From contig CAYWLG010000008.1 in the NCBI GenBank assembly GCA_964459385.1, forward strand, positions 62,001 through 126,000: a DNA stretch of 64,000 nt, written 5' to 3'. Both the position numbers and the translations under genes were made by a program. Each line of letters starts with the position of its first letter. Within the stretch, counting starts at the first letter, position 1. A model generated the notes under the pieces. It saw only the letters and a list, made by a program, of their open reading frames with translations, was not told where the DNA came from and made no database searches. This stretch comes from UBA6107 sp964459385 (GTDB taxonomy: Bacteria; Chloroflexota; Anaerolineae; Anaerolineales; Anaerolineaceae). Positions 25,106 to 33,662 of the stretch are shown piece after piece.

Positions 25106-25545
25106 TGACCTGCCTCTTTTACATTTACGATGTCTTTTGACATCAGCACAATATCCGAACGCGGCTGCCAGCCTTCGTGGGCCCAGAAATCCTGTCCGCT
25201 CAGGTTATCGCCCATCACCATGAGATGGCATTTTTGAATGCCCGCTGCTTGCATGGCCGCCAGGCAGCGCTCTACCAGTGCCTTGCCAATACCGCGTTTA
25301 CGTTGGGCTGGGTCCACTGCCAGGTGATAGAGGTAGCCGCGCCGGCCGTCACTGCCGCCCAACACCGTGCCGATCACCAGTTCGCCCTCTACGGCCACAA
25401 AACACGTCTCCGGGTTGCGCGCCAGAAAGCGTTTGAAGGCACAAGGGTCATCGGCAGCACTCAACCCCATCCCTTCGCAGCGCTTCCATAGATCCAGCGC
25501 TGCTTCGTAATCGTCTTCAACAAATACACGGAACGTGGTCGTCAT
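25099..25545 (-). CDS. GNAT family N-acetyltransferase (YpeA-like)
   Basis: A 148-residue acetyl-CoA-dependent acetyltransferase of the GNAT fold. The acetyl-CoA-binding signature is QRKRGIGKALVERCL (about 88-102) after LYHLAVDPA. The N-terminal FRVFVEDDYEAALDLWKRCEGMGL and the C-terminal FWAHEGWQPRSDIVLMSKDI match the YpeA group, whose substrates are poorly known. Its start codon shares a base with the stop of the nitroreductase gene (TAATG), so they are translationally coupled. Confidence 0.9.
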   Translation of the reverse strand: MTTTFRVFVEDDYEAALDLWKRCEGMGLSAADDPCAFKRFLARNPETCFVAVEGELVIGTVLGGSDGRRGYLYHLAVDPAQRKRGIGKALVERCLAAMQAAGIQKCHLMVMGDNLSGQDFWAHEGWQPRSDIVLMSKDIVNVKEAGQC

Positions 25546-26141
25546 TATAGCTTTTCGATGTCTTCTTCGAGCACTTCTTCATTTTTGCGTCGTTTAAAGA
25601 GGGGGCCTCTACGCACAGGCGGTGGCCCGAAGGTTTGCCAGTGCACCCGTTTTTCGTCGAATTGTGTACGCGGCTCTTTTTCTTCTGCCGAATGGCCCAA
25701 ACCGATCAACCCAAGCGGCGTGACATCATCGGGGATGTGTAAAATGGAGCGTACCTGGCGTATGAATACGGTAACGGGATAAACGCCGATCCACACCGAC
25801 CCCAGGCCCAGTGCCGTAGCCGCCAGGAGAATATTTTCGGTCGCGGCAGAGCAATCTTGTACCCAAAAGCGGTCTCCGGCCCTGTTCTTTTGGGCGCGCG
25901 GGCTGCCGCAAACACAAATGATGGCCTTATAGTTCATCTTGGCAAACATCAGTGAAGCACGAATCTTCTTTAAGATCTCTTCATCGGTAACAACCACAAA
26001 TTCCCAGGGTTGGGCGTTCATCGCCGAGGGCCCGGCCATGCCAGCCCGGATCAGATCATGCAAAACGTCGTCCTCCACCGGAGCCTCGGTGAATTTGCGG
26101 ATCGAGCGACGTCGATAAATCACATTTAAGAAGTCATCCAT
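25545..26141 (-). CDS. Nitroreductase family protein
   Basis: FMN-dependent oxidoreductase of 198 residues. FMN-binding segments visible are YRRRSIRKF (8-16, with the conserved Arg cluster), PSAMNAQPWEFVVVTD, and the later LGSVWIGVYP and GLIGLG regions. I start at the ATG at 26141, six bases after AAAGGA, in preference to the ATG at 26156. An unusual basic C-terminal tail (PPPVRRGPLFKRRKNEE) extends past the normal fold. It heads the operon with GNAT, lipoprotein and adenosine deaminase genes and is divergent from the MFS exporter. The physiological electron acceptor is unknown. Confidence 0.92.
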   Translation of the reverse strand: MDDFLNVIYRRRSIRKFTEAPVEDDVLHDLIRAGMAGPSAMNAQPWEFVVVTDEEILKKIRASLMFAKMNYKAIICVCGSPRAQKNRAGDRFWVQDCSAATENILLAATALGLGSVWIGVYPVTVFIRQVRSILHIPDDVTPLGLIGLGHSAEEKEPRTQFDEKRVHWQTFGPPPVRRGPLFKRRKNEEVLEEDIEKL

Positions 26142-26187
26142 GATGTTCCTTTCCACTCTTGAATCAATTCGTTCTTGTGATAATTAT

Positions 26188-26201
26188 ATGAGTTTTCTCA
26201 T
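26188..26201. promoter_or_regulatory. Dyad in the divergent nitroreductase/MFS promoter region
   Basis: ATGAGTTTTCTCAT is a 14-bp inverted repeat (five-base arms). It adjoins a minus-strand TATAAT (26183-26188) that suits the nitroreductase operon. Its place between two divergent genes makes it a possible shared operator; no regulator gene is adjacent. Confidence 0.35.
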
Positions 26202-26236
26202 TTAGAAACGGCAGGGATTTTTAAATTCTTGATTTG

Positions 26237-26245
26237 TGGTATAAC
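26237..26245 (+). promoter_or_regulatory. Extended -10 for the MFS gene
   Basis: TGGTATAAC reads TG-n-TATAAC. The expected transcription start is near 26252, about 21 bases before the ATG at 26273. No strong -35 is seen. Confidence 0.4.
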
Positions 26246-26272
26246 GGCTTCATCAGGAAATTTCTTTAAACG

Positions 26273-27496
26273 ATGAATTCATTCAAACCGAAAGAAACTT
26301 TCTCGGCGCTTCAATTTCCTAACTACCGGCTTTGGTTTCTTGGTCAGATCGTCTCCCTTGTCGGCACGTGGATGCAGTCCACTGCCCAAGGCTATCTGAT
26401 CTATGATATTACCAAATCAGATGCCTTTTTGGGATATGCCTCCTTTGCCCTGGGGTTACCCACGCTACTTTTCACCTTGCTGGGTGGGGTCATCGCTGAC
26501 CGGTTGCCGCGGCGGCGTCTGCTGGTGATCACTCAATTTTCAATGATGGTGCTGGCCGTCATTTTAGCCGTTTTGACCTTCACCAACCGGGTGCAGCCCT
26601 GGCATATTCTCGTGCTGGCCTTCCTGCTGGGAACGGCCAATGCTTTTGACGCGCCAGCCAGGCAGTCATTTGTGCTGGAACTGGTGGACCGCGACAACAT
26701 GACCAATGCCATTGCCCTTAACAGCACCATGTTCAACGTTGGCGTGGTCATTGGCCCGGCAGTCGCAGGCATGGTCTACGCCTGGGTGGGGCCGGGTTGG
26801 TGTTTCACTATCAATGCCATCTCTTTCGTTGCCGTCATCGCTGCTCTGCTGCTGATGAATCTTTCAGGGGTAATTGCTCCCGAGCGCAAGGGCGCCCCCA
26901 TGAATGAACTTAAAGAAGGCTTGATCTTCGCCTGGAAAGACCCCATCATCCACTCGCTGATGGTCAATTTGGGCATCGTGGGCTTTTTTGGCTTTGGTCT
27001 GCTGGCTTTACTGCCAGCCTGGGCGGTGGATGTGCTGAAGGGGGATGTTACCACCAACGGATTACTGCTCTCGGCACGCGGGGTGGGTTCGCTCATCGGT
27101 TCGTTGATGATCGCCGCCATTGGTTCAAAAGGCACCCGCGGCAAGTTATGGACGGCAGGGTACCTTGCTTTACCGATCTTTTTGCTGATCTTTGCTGAAG
27201 TTCGCTGGATTCCGGCTTCTTTGCTCGTGCTTTTACTGGCAGGCTGGGGGATAATGGCGATGGTCAACACGACCAATGCGCTCATCCAAAGCCATACACC
27301 GGATGAACTACGCGGGCGCGTGATGGGGGTCTACGCCCTGGTGCTTTTAGGTGGCTCACCGGTCGGTTCCCTCATTGCCGGCTGGCTGGCAGACGCCATT
27401 GGCGAACCGCCCACAGCCATCATTTTCAGCGCCATCCTGATGGTTTTGGCTATTCTGACCTTTATCAAAAACCCACAATTGCGTGCCTTAAACTGA
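26273..27496 (+). CDS. MFS transporter (EntS-like MFS_3 family)
   Basis: Twelve-helix major facilitator of 407 residues, most like the EntS/MFS_3 group of exporters. The N-terminal NYRLWFLGQIVSLVGTWMQSTAQGYLIYDI (helix 1) is typical, as are LPRRRLLVITQFSMM between helices 2 and 3 and TPDELRGRVMGVYALVLLGGSPVGSLIAG in the C-terminal half. It probably exports a small molecule or drug by proton antiport. A strong terminator follows 22 bases downstream, so it is monocistronic. The transported compound is not predictable. Confidence 0.92.
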   Translation: MNSFKPKETFSALQFPNYRLWFLGQIVSLVGTWMQSTAQGYLIYDITKSDAFLGYASFALGLPTLLFTLLGGVIADRLPRRRLLVITQFSMMVLAVILAVLTFTNRVQPWHILVLAFLLGTANAFDAPARQSFVLELVDRDNMTNAIALNSTMFNVGVVIGPAVAGMVYAWVGPGWCFTINAISFVAVIAALLLMNLSGVIAPERKGAPMNELKEGLIFAWKDPIIHSLMVNLGIVGFFGFGLLALLPAWAVDVLKGDVTTNGLLLSARGVGSLIGSLMIAAIGSKGTRGKLWTAGYLALPIFLLIFAEVRWIPASLLVLLLAGWGIMAMVNTTNALIQSHTPDELRGRVMGVYALVLLGGSPVGSLIAGWLADAIGEPPTAIIFSAILMVLAILTFIKNPQLRALN

Positions 27497-27517
27497 TTCT
27501 TACTGCCAAGCATTCAG

Positions 27518-27558
27518 AAAAGAGATGATTTGATTTTTATACATAATCATCTTTTTTT
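27518..27558 (+). terminator. Rho-independent terminator after the MFS gene
   Basis: AGATGATT / AATCATCT pairs across a 14-nt loop, and the stem can extend through A-U pairs with the flanking AAAA and TTTT. It ends in a run of seven T residues. Confidence 0.75.
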
Positions 27559-27623
27559 AATACTGAATATGTAAAATATTTATGATATATATTGTCTTAT
27601 TAGTGATGATATGTGAGGCGAAC

Positions 27624-28550
27624 ATGGATAACCAGTTAAAGAACGAGATCACTCCCGAAAAGCTGTATTTCTCACGGCGTAAGTTTCTCAAACTCGCCGG
27701 CGCGATGGGCGTTACGGCTGCTCTGGCAGCCTGCGGCGTCAGCTCAACGCAGTCACCGACCGGTGAGGCTACCGTAACGGAAACCGTCAATGCGAAAGAT
27801 GCTCTCACCCCTTACGACACGGTGACCAATTACAACAATTTTTACGAGTTCGCGCTCGACAAAGAAAGTATCGCTGCCCGTGCGGCTGATATGGATACCA
27901 GCAACTGGCAGGTTGAGATCAGCGGACTGGTGGATCACCCGATGAAGATCAGTGCCACAGAACTGATCCAAAACTACACCCAGGAAGAGCGTGTGTATCG
28001 CCTGCGTTGTGTAGAAGGCTGGTCAATGGTTATTCCCTGGCAGGGATTCTCGCTGAATAAACTGTTGGATGATCTCGGTGTGCAGCCTGAAGCGCGATAC
28101 GTGAAATTCACCACCCCTTACAACCTTAAGCTCTTCCCCAATCAGAGCGATTCTTTGTTCCCCTGGCCCTATGTGGAGGGGTTACGCCTCGATGAGGCAC
28201 GCAACGATCTCACCATTCTTGCCAGCGGTCTTTATGGCAAACCTCTTCCCAATCAGGATGGCGCGCCCATTCGGCTGATCGTGCCCTGGAAATACGGTTT
28301 CAAGAGCGCAAAATCGCTCGAAAAGATCGAACTGGTCGCGGAGCAGCCGCTTAACTTCTGGCAAGAGACCAATCCGAATGAATACGGTTTTTACGCCAAC
28401 GTGAACCCCTCTGTTCCCCATCCGCGCTGGCCGCAGAACACAGAACGTCGCATCGGCGAATTCAACCGCCGCCCTACTTTACCCTTCAATGGTTACGCCG
28501 ATCAGGTAGCCAGCCTCTATGCCGGCATGGATCTAAAAGTGAACTTTTGA
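27624..28550 (+). CDS. msrP: MsrP (YedY) molybdopterin methionine-sulfoxide reductase catalytic subunit
   Basis: Exported molybdoenzyme of 308 residues that repairs oxidised methionine in envelope proteins. The twin-arginine signal is explicit: YFSRRKFLKLAGAMGVTAALAACG, with a lipobox-like LAAC at its end. The sulfite-oxidase-type fold is shown by WQVEISGLVDHP and YRLRCVEGWSMVIPWQGF, where the Cys of RCVEGW is the molybdenum ligand, and by PIRLIVPWKYGFKSAKSLEKIEL. I start at 27624 (GAGG six bases upstream) and not at 27582, which would put extra residues before the signal. The stop overlaps the msrQ start. The lipobox suggests that the enzyme may be membrane-anchored here. Confidence 0.95.
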   Translation: MDNQLKNEITPEKLYFSRRKFLKLAGAMGVTAALAACGVSSTQSPTGEATVTETVNAKDALTPYDTVTNYNNFYEFALDKESIAARAADMDTSNWQVEISGLVDHPMKISATELIQNYTQEERVYRLRCVEGWSMVIPWQGFSLNKLLDDLGVQPEARYVKFTTPYNLKLFPNQSDSLFPWPYVEGLRLDEARNDLTILASGLYGKPLPNQDGAPIRLIVPWKYGFKSAKSLEKIELVAEQPLNFWQETNPNEYGFYANVNPSVPHPRWPQNTERRIGEFNRRPTLPFNGYADQVASLYAGMDLKVNF

Positions 28551-29200
28551 AACGCGATAGACTCTACCTCTCATTAAATATTGCCGTCCAGGTGGCCGCA
28601 GTGGTGCCAGCGGTCTGGCTGGGAGTAGCCCTGCTTTTGAACAAGCTGGGGCCCAACCCCATTCAAACGCTCGAGCAGCGCAGCGGAGATATAGCACTGA
28701 TCATGCTGCTCATCACCCTGGCCTGCACGCCGCTTCGCCTGCTCACCGGCTACACCCCCATCAACCGCTTGAGACGGACGATCGGGCTATACACTTTTGG
28801 ATATGCCGCCTTGCACGTTCTTCTCTTTGTCGGCCTGGATTACGGCTTTATGTGGGCCGAACTATGGTCCATCCTGCAGCAAAAGCGTTACATCTGGTTT
28901 GGATTTAGCGCCTTCCTGGTGCTGCTGGCGCTGGCGATCACTTCATCCATTTTTTGGCAACGCAAGCTCAAGAAAAACTGGCAGCGTTTGCATGCACTCA
29001 TCTACCTAGCTGCCCCGGTGGTGATCTTGCATTTTGCCCTCAGTCTCAAAGGGGATCTCTTTTCGCTGAGAGGAAATGTGATCGGGCCGCTGATCGCGCT
29101 GCTCACTTTCACGATCTTAATGCTCATTCGCCTTAAACCGGTGCGCAAATGGCTGAGCCGCCACCGTCTTAAGGTATTAACACCCCAAAGAAATTCTTAA
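28547..29200 (+). CDS. msrQ: MsrQ (YedZ) heme-binding membrane subunit
   Basis: Integral membrane cytochrome of 217 residues that passes electrons from the quinone pool or a flavin reductase to MsrP. Six hydrophobic segments are visible, with the ferric-reductase-like pattern: GDIALIMLLITLACTPLRLL, RRTIGLYTFGYAALHVLLFV (heme-ligand His) and NWQRLHALIYLAAPVVILHF (two further His). Translation starts at a TTG whose last two bases overlap the msrP stop codon (TTGA), so the genes are coupled. The pair resembles the usual msrPQ arrangement. Confidence 0.94.
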   Translation: MKRDRLYLSLNIAVQVAAVVPAVWLGVALLLNKLGPNPIQTLEQRSGDIALIMLLITLACTPLRLLTGYTPINRLRRTIGLYTFGYAALHVLLFVGLDYGFMWAELWSILQQKRYIWFGFSAFLVLLALAITSSIFWQRKLKKNWQRLHALIYLAAPVVILHFALSLKGDLFSLRGNVIGPLIALLTFTILMLIRLKPVRKWLSRHRLKVLTPQRNS

Positions 29201-29208
29201 GATTACTA

Positions 29209-29237
29209 TTGTAAAGGGCTGAACAGGTCTCTATAAT
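29209..29237 (+). promoter_or_regulatory. Sigma-70-type promoter for the lipoprotein pair
   Basis: TTGTAA (29209-29214), a 17-bp spacer and TATAAT (29232-29237). The predicted start is near 29244, leaving about 44 bases before the ATG at 29288. Confidence 0.65.
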
Positions 29238-29287
29238 TACCCTAACCGAGGCCTTTTCAGCCTTTTGGTTTTGTTTTGGAGGAAATA

Positions 29288-30217
29288 ATGAAACGCGCAA
29301 CTACACTGATTACGAGTTTATTGATCACCAGCATGTTGATCACTGGATGTGGTCTCTCTGGAGCCACTCAAACGCCCGATCAGGGCATGGTTCAAACATC
29401 CGTGGCCGAAACCATCGTTGCCCTGCAAGCCACTATGGCCGCCAATGCCACCCCTACACCTGCCCTCCCCACCGAGACACCGACCACCCAACCCACCCTC
29501 ACCCCTGAGGCCACCCTTCAACCTACGGCAATGCCCTCCCCCACCGTGACCTCACGGCCTGCCTATCTTATCAGTGATGTAAAAGACATCACTTACCCCG
29601 ATAATACTGTGGTCAATCCCGGTGACAAGTTCACCAAAACCTGGCGTGTGACCAACGCCGGCGTGTCCACCTGGACATCAGACTTTAAGATTGTCTTTGT
29701 CAGCGGCAATCAGATGAGCGCAGGCACGCCTGCCATCGGGCAATCGGTTGCCCCCAATCAAAGTGTCGATATCTCACTTGAGCTGACCGCCCCCTCCACC
29801 CCTGATACCTATACCGGTTACTTCATGCTGCAAGCCCCCAATGGTGCCCGCTTCGGTTTCGGCAGTGACGGGAACAATGCATTCTGGGTGAAAGTAAAAG
29901 TGGAGACGTTCTTCCAGGTGACCAACGCCAAAGCCAACGTTAGCCCCACTTCTTACAGTGGCACCTGCCCATACGCGTTCAGTTTAAGCGCTACGATCAC
30001 CGTCACCGCCCCGGGCACTGTAACCTATAAGTATGTAACCTCGACCGGTGAGAGCAAACTTTACACCATGACCTTTACGGCGGCCGGATCCAATACCTCT
30101 GCCGTTGAAACCTGGACGGTTACCGCATCGCAGACGCTGGATGTTCACATCTATGTCGATAGTCCAAATCACCAAGACTTTTCCGTCGTCTCTATCCCGG
30201 TTACCTGCACACCCTAG
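29288..30217 (+). CDS. Lipoprotein with NBR1-type Ig-like domain (copy 1)
   Basis: A 309-residue exported lipoprotein. Signal peptide MKRATTLITSLLITSMLITGC with Cys21 as the lipidated residue. Then come a short helix (VAETIVALQATMAANAT) and a Thr/Pro-rich linker to about residue 90. The NBR1-like Ig domain follows (about 95-210), with NPGDKFTKTWRVTNAGVSTWTSDFKIVFVSG and DTYTGYFMLQAPNG. A second beta-rich domain (about 215-309) ends in a CTP tail and has two Cys (GTCPY and VTCTP) that may form a disulfide. GGAGG is placed well before the ATG. Such lipoproteins are frequent in Anaerolineae; the role is unknown, perhaps cell-surface adhesion or binding. Confidence 0.88.
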   Translation: MKRATTLITSLLITSMLITGCGLSGATQTPDQGMVQTSVAETIVALQATMAANATPTPALPTETPTTQPTLTPEATLQPTAMPSPTVTSRPAYLISDVKDITYPDNTVVNPGDKFTKTWRVTNAGVSTWTSDFKIVFVSGNQMSAGTPAIGQSVAPNQSVDISLELTAPSTPDTYTGYFMLQAPNGARFGFGSDGNNAFWVKVKVETFFQVTNAKANVSPTSYSGTCPYAFSLSATITVTAPGTVTYKYVTSTGESKLYTMTFTAAGSNTSAVETWTVTASQTLDVHIYVDSPNHQDFSVVSIPVTCTP

Positions 30218-30244
30218 CCGGGCGAGTCATATAGGAGAAATCTG

Positions 30245-31171
30245 ATGAAAAAGATTAATGCTTCTGTCGTTTTGCTGCTTCTGATCAGCGTTCTACTGAC
30301 CGCCTGTGCCCCGACTGCCGCAGCCACCCCTTCTTTTGAGACAGTGGTGGCCGGAACCATGTCGGTGATTCAGACCCAGCAAGCGATCATCTCAACGATC
30401 ACCCCTTACGTACCGCCCACCGAAACAGCCATTCCACCTACCATGACGGCGTCTCCCACCACCCCGCCGAATGCAGTTGTCACGATCACCCAGGTTTCTG
30501 CCACGCCCTCGCAGGCATACTGCATTTCGACCTTTTCAAACGTTAATGTGCCCAACAACACTGCCATGAAAGGTGGTTCTTCGTTTACTAAAACCTGGAG
30601 CCTCACGAACGGTGGTTCTGCCTCATGGGGTTCCGATTTCAAGCTCGTTTTCGTCAGCGGCGATTCGATGAACGCAGTGGATGTCCCTCTGGGTCGCACG
30701 GTTAACCCGGGCGCCTCGATCAATGTTTCGGCCAACCTCATCGCCCCGACCGCGGCCGGGGATCATCGTGCCAACTTCATGCTGGTCACCGATAAAGGCG
30801 AGAAATTTGGCATCGGTCCAAACTGCGACCGACCCTTCTATCTGATGATCACCACCAGTGGGCTCTTCCAGGTGACTGCGGCCAGCGTGAGCGCAGATCC
30901 ATCCTCTTACACTGGGGCCTGCCCTGTCACCATTAACCTGACGGCGTCCATCAGTGCCAATGGGGTGGGCACCACCACCTATGTCTTCCGCACTTCGCAG
31001 GGCAACTCAGATACTTACCAGATCGACTTCACCGGCTCAGGCACCACTACAGGGAAAACGATCCCAATCGAAGTGACCGGTTCTACTACGCTTGAAGCAC
31101 ACATCTACATCTCCGAACCCAATCACCAGGATTTCGGTACGATCTCGATCCCGATCACCTGCACCCCTTAA
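30245..31171 (+). CDS. Lipoprotein with NBR1-type Ig-like domain (copy 2)
   Basis: A 308-residue paralogue of the preceding gene, starting 27 bases after it and thus probably co-transcribed. The lipobox is LLTAC (Cys21). The Thr/Pro linker is followed by FTKTWSLTNGGSASWGSDFKLVFVSGD in the Ig-like domain. The C-terminal beta domain (YTGACPVTINLTASISANG to FGTISIPITCTP) matches copy 1 over its whole length. Unlike copy 1, its Ig-like domain has an extra Cys pair (YCIST and GPNCDRPFYL). A strong terminator follows immediately. Confidence 0.87.
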   Translation: MKKINASVVLLLLISVLLTACAPTAAATPSFETVVAGTMSVIQTQQAIISTITPYVPPTETAIPPTMTASPTTPPNAVVTITQVSATPSQAYCISTFSNVNVPNNTAMKGGSSFTKTWSLTNGGSASWGSDFKLVFVSGDSMNAVDVPLGRTVNPGASINVSANLIAPTAAGDHRANFMLVTDKGEKFGIGPNCDRPFYLMITTSGLFQVTAASVSADPSSYTGACPVTINLTASISANGVGTTTYVFRTSQGNSDTYQIDFTGSGTTTGKTIPIEVTGSTTLEAHIYISEPNHQDFGTISIPITCTP

Positions 31172-31178
31172 TAACTTG

Positions 31179-31211
31179 GAACCGGGAGGATTTCCTCCCG
31201 GTTCTCTCTTT
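31179..31211 (+). terminator. Terminator after lipoprotein copy 2
   Basis: Twelve-bp perfect inverted repeat GAACCGGGAGGA / TCCTCCCGGTTC with a minimal loop, followed by TCTCTTT. It ends the two-gene transcript. Confidence 0.8.
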
Positions 31212-31220
31212 AAATTTGCA

Positions 31221-31249
31221 TGTACAATCACGAAAACCTCTTTTATAAT
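31221..31249 (+). promoter_or_regulatory. Promoter for lipoprotein copy 3
   Basis: TGTACA (31221-31226), 17-bp spacer, TATAAT (31244-31249). It lies directly after the terminator of copy 2, so copy 3 is expressed separately. Confidence 0.6.
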
Positions 31250-31286
31250 AAATAGACTCATGTTTTTCGAGAAATTGGAGGTTCAA

Positions 31287-31955
31287 TTGAAATCAATAAA
31301 GAAACTGACCATTCTTGCCTTGATCGGCGCCTTCCTGCTTGTGGGTTGCGCGCAACAGGCAACTTCTCCTGATACCACTGCCGGACAAACTGCCATTGCC
31401 AATACCGTCGTCGCCATGCAGACACAGATCAGCGATGCAAACGCTACCGCTGCTGCAGCCACTGAAGCCCCCACGGCTGAACCCACCACAGAGCCGACCG
31501 CGACCGCTGTGCCCACCGTTGAACTTGTTCCTACCGCCACCGAAGCACCTGCAGCCGATGTGGTTTTATCAATCCCTGTAAGCAGCGACGCTCCCTTTGG
31601 CCCCTCTTATCGTGTCGGTCACGTGACTGACCTGAACTACCCGGATGGCACTTACTTCAACCCGGGCATGGAGTTCACCAAACAATGGTCCATCTCCAAC
31701 ATCGGTACCGGTACCTGGAGCCAGGACTTCAAGATCGTCTTCGTCAAAGGCGACCAGATGGATGCCGTGGCATCCATCCCGTTGGGCAGAGTGCTTTCTC
31801 CCGGCCAGAGCATGACCATTTCGGTTGATCTGCGTGCACCCGTTGACGTAGGCAACTACACCGGTTATTTCATGCTTCAAACCGCCGATGGCAAGAACTT
31901 TGGCATCGGGCCAAACTTTGATGAGCCCTTCTGGGTGAAGATCTACGTACGCTAG
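31287..31955 (+). CDS. Lipoprotein with NBR1-type Ig-like domain (copy 3, short form)
   Basis: A 222-residue paralogue that keeps the signal peptide, linker and Ig-like domain but lacks the C-terminal beta domain of copies 1 and 2. The start is taken as TTG at 31287, because GGAGG lies five bases before it and it leaves a normal signal peptide (LKSIKKLTILALIGAFLLVGC, lipobox Cys about 21). The ATG at 31260 would precede this RBS, and longer frames overlap the terminator. The core reads NPGMEFTKQWSISNIGTGTWSQDF and NYTGYFMLQTADGKNFGIGPNFDEPFWVKIYV, closely matching the Ig-like domain of copy 1. Confidence 0.85.
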   Translation: MKSIKKLTILALIGAFLLVGCAQQATSPDTTAGQTAIANTVVAMQTQISDANATAAAATEAPTAEPTTEPTATAVPTVELVPTATEAPAADVVLSIPVSSDAPFGPSYRVGHVTDLNYPDGTYFNPGMEFTKQWSISNIGTGTWSQDFKIVFVKGDQMDAVASIPLGRVLSPGQSMTISVDLRAPVDVGNYTGYFMLQTADGKNFGIGPNFDEPFWVKIYVR

Positions 31956-31962
31956 AAAGACC

Positions 31963-31992
31963 AACCGGGCTGGAGACTCCAGCCCGGTTTTA
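31963..31992 (+). terminator. Terminator after lipoprotein copy 3
   Basis: Twelve-bp stem AACCGGGCTGGA / TCCAGCCCGGTT with a 3-nt loop followed by TTAC. It lies eight bases after the stop codon. Confidence 0.75.
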
Positions 31993-32049
31993 CATTAAAA
32001 TACTTTTATTGACAGGTTTTACATTTATATTATAATATTTCAGCACTTT

Positions 32050-32104
<55 letters not shown>

Positions 32105-32122
<18 letters not shown>

Positions 32123-32254
32123 CTTTCTATTTAACCACCAAAATTTCAGCGGTTCAGGATTTACCATCGAGGTACTTCGCAAGTCCCTGGTGGATCACTT
32201 TTCATTTAAACACAAAAAAATGCTATGGTTCAGGTATCCCATCGAGGGACTTCG
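32105..32254. repeat. Two 75-bp tandem units that include the tRNA-Lys 3' end
   Basis: Unit 1 is 32105-32179 and unit 2 is 32180-32254. The first 22 bases are identical in both and comprise the last 18 bases of the tRNA (T-loop end through discriminator A) plus CTTT. Ungapped identity over the 75 bases is 56 matches. A third unit starts (CAAGT at 32255) and then diverges. Units end in the same CATCGAGG-n-ACTTCG string. The layout could come from repeated recombination at the tRNA 3' end (att-like) or from replication slippage. No integrase is seen in the window. Confidence 0.8.
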
Positions 32255-32312
32255 CAAGTTTTCTCACTAAGTAAACTAGTTGTAGTCAAGAAACAAGCTA
32301 TCTTTTAACAAA

Positions 32313-32344
32313 CAAGAGCCGGAAGTGTGCACTTCCGGCTCTTG
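32313..32344. terminator. Bidirectional terminator after E2
   Basis: Fifteen-bp stem CAAGAGCCGGAAGTG / CACTTCCGGCTCTTG around a two-base loop. It is followed by ATTTTT on the plus strand within six bases, and by TTTGTTAAAAG on the minus strand. It ends the minus-strand E1/E2 operon and isolates it from the tRNA region. Confidence 0.75.
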
Positions 32345-32361
32345 AGCATTTTTACAAACTT

Positions 32362-33660
32362 CTAGATCAGGAGATACGGGTTTTCCATGGTGGCTTTCAG
32401 GTCGGACAAGAATTTGGCCACCAGCGCACCATCGAGGATGCGGTGATCGGCGCCAACGGTTAATTTGACCATTGGCCGAATCTCTACTGATCCATTCACC
32501 ACTACCGGGGTGTCCGTCATCTTGCCCACTGCCAGAATGGCGGCTTCGGGTGGGTTGATAATGGCGGTAAATTCTTCAATGCCAAACATGCCCAGGTTGC
32601 TGATGGTAAAGGTGCTGCCGCTCATCTCAGCCGGTTCCAACTTGCGGGAGCGGGCTCTGTCGAGCAGACGTGCCATTTCCACCACCATCCCCTTCATGTC
32701 TCGTGATTGGGCTTCTTTGACCACCGGCACGATCAGATAATCTTCCAGGCTGGTTGCGATGCCCAGGTTGACATCTTCCCACTGCACGATCTCATCGCCA
32801 TTATAAGAACTGTTCATCATCGGGAATTTGGTCAATTCGCGGGCGACAATGAAAGACATGATGGCCGTGTAGCTCACCTTAAGGCCGGTCTGATCTTGCA
32901 GCACCGGCAGGATGCGTTCGCGCAGGCGCACGATCTCGGTCATATCCACCGAGACGGTCTCATAAATATGCGGTGTGGTCGAAAAGCTGTAAGCCATGCG
33001 CTCTGCGATGATGGTGCGCACGCCCTTGAGAGGAATACGTTCTTTGATGCGTGCGTTGGAAAGCGGAATGGCGCCGGCGCTGACGACAGGAGCTGCTTTT
33101 TGTGCCACTGGCGCTGCTGTTGGAACAACTCCACCCTGGTTGGCGGCCACAAAGCGTTCGAGATCGGCGCGGTAGACACGTCCATTCGGGCCGGAGCCGG
33201 GAACCACCGTCAGGTCAACGCCCATTTCTTTGGCCATAGAGCGTGCCAATGGGGTGGCGCGAACTTCAGAGGCTGAGACAACCGCTTTAGGGGCAACCGG
33301 TTGGGAAGCAACCACGGCTTCAGGTTTAGCTGCGGCGGGCGCGGCTGTGGCCGGGGCTGCGGGTGCAACCTCGGCAGCGGGCACCGGAGTTGCGGCTGCG
33401 GCATCGCTGGGCAGCGATTCGCCGGGCTTGAGCACATACCCTACCACGGCGGTCACCGGAATCACATCATCGGGTTTTGCGGTCAGGCCGGCCAAAATAC
33501 CGCTGGCGGGGGATTCCACTTCAATGGACGATTTCTCGGTCAGCATGACGTAGATGGATTCCCCTTTTTCAACCTGATCGCCTTCGTGCTTAAGCCACTC
33601 CACAAAGGTGCCGGTCTCCATCACCATATCGACTTTCGGCATAATAATTGGGGTTGCCAT
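32362..33660 (-). CDS. 2-oxoacid dehydrogenase E2 (dihydrolipoamide acyltransferase)
   Basis: Core acyltransferase of a pyruvate/acetoin/branched-chain dehydrogenase complex, 432 residues. One lipoyl domain (1-80) has the modified-lysine motif MLTEKSSIEVES, with Lys43 the lipoylation site. An Ala/Pro-rich hinge follows, then a peripheral subunit-binding domain (about 130-168, VRATPLARSMAKEMGVDLTVVPGSGPNGRV), and the catalytic domain ending ADHRILDGALVAKFL with the active-site DHRxxDG. Two bases separate it from E1 beta. It is third in the E1 alpha, E1 beta, E2 operon. The presence of only one lipoyl domain resembles acetoin (AcoC-like) or Gram-positive PDH enzymes; the 2-oxoacid is not certain. 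Confidence 0.95.
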   Translation of the reverse strand: MATPIIMPKVDMVMETGTFVEWLKHEGDQVEKGESIYVMLTEKSSIEVESPASGILAGLTAKPDDVIPVTAVVGYVLKPGESLPSDAAAATPVPAAEVAPAAPATAAPAAAKPEAVVASQPVAPKAVVSASEVRATPLARSMAKEMGVDLTVVPGSGPNGRVYRADLERFVAANQGGVVPTAAPVAQKAAPVVSAGAIPLSNARIKERIPLKGVRTIIAERMAYSFSTTPHIYETVSVDMTEIVRLRERILPVLQDQTGLKVSYTAIMSFIVARELTKFPMMNSSYNGDEIVQWEDVNLGIATSLEDYLIVPVVKEAQSRDMKGMVVEMARLLDRARSRKLEPAEMSGSTFTISNLGMFGIEEFTAIINPPEAAILAVGKMTDTPVVVNGSVEIRPMVKLTVGADHRILDGALVAKFLSDLKATMENPYLLI

Positions 33661-33662
33661 GC

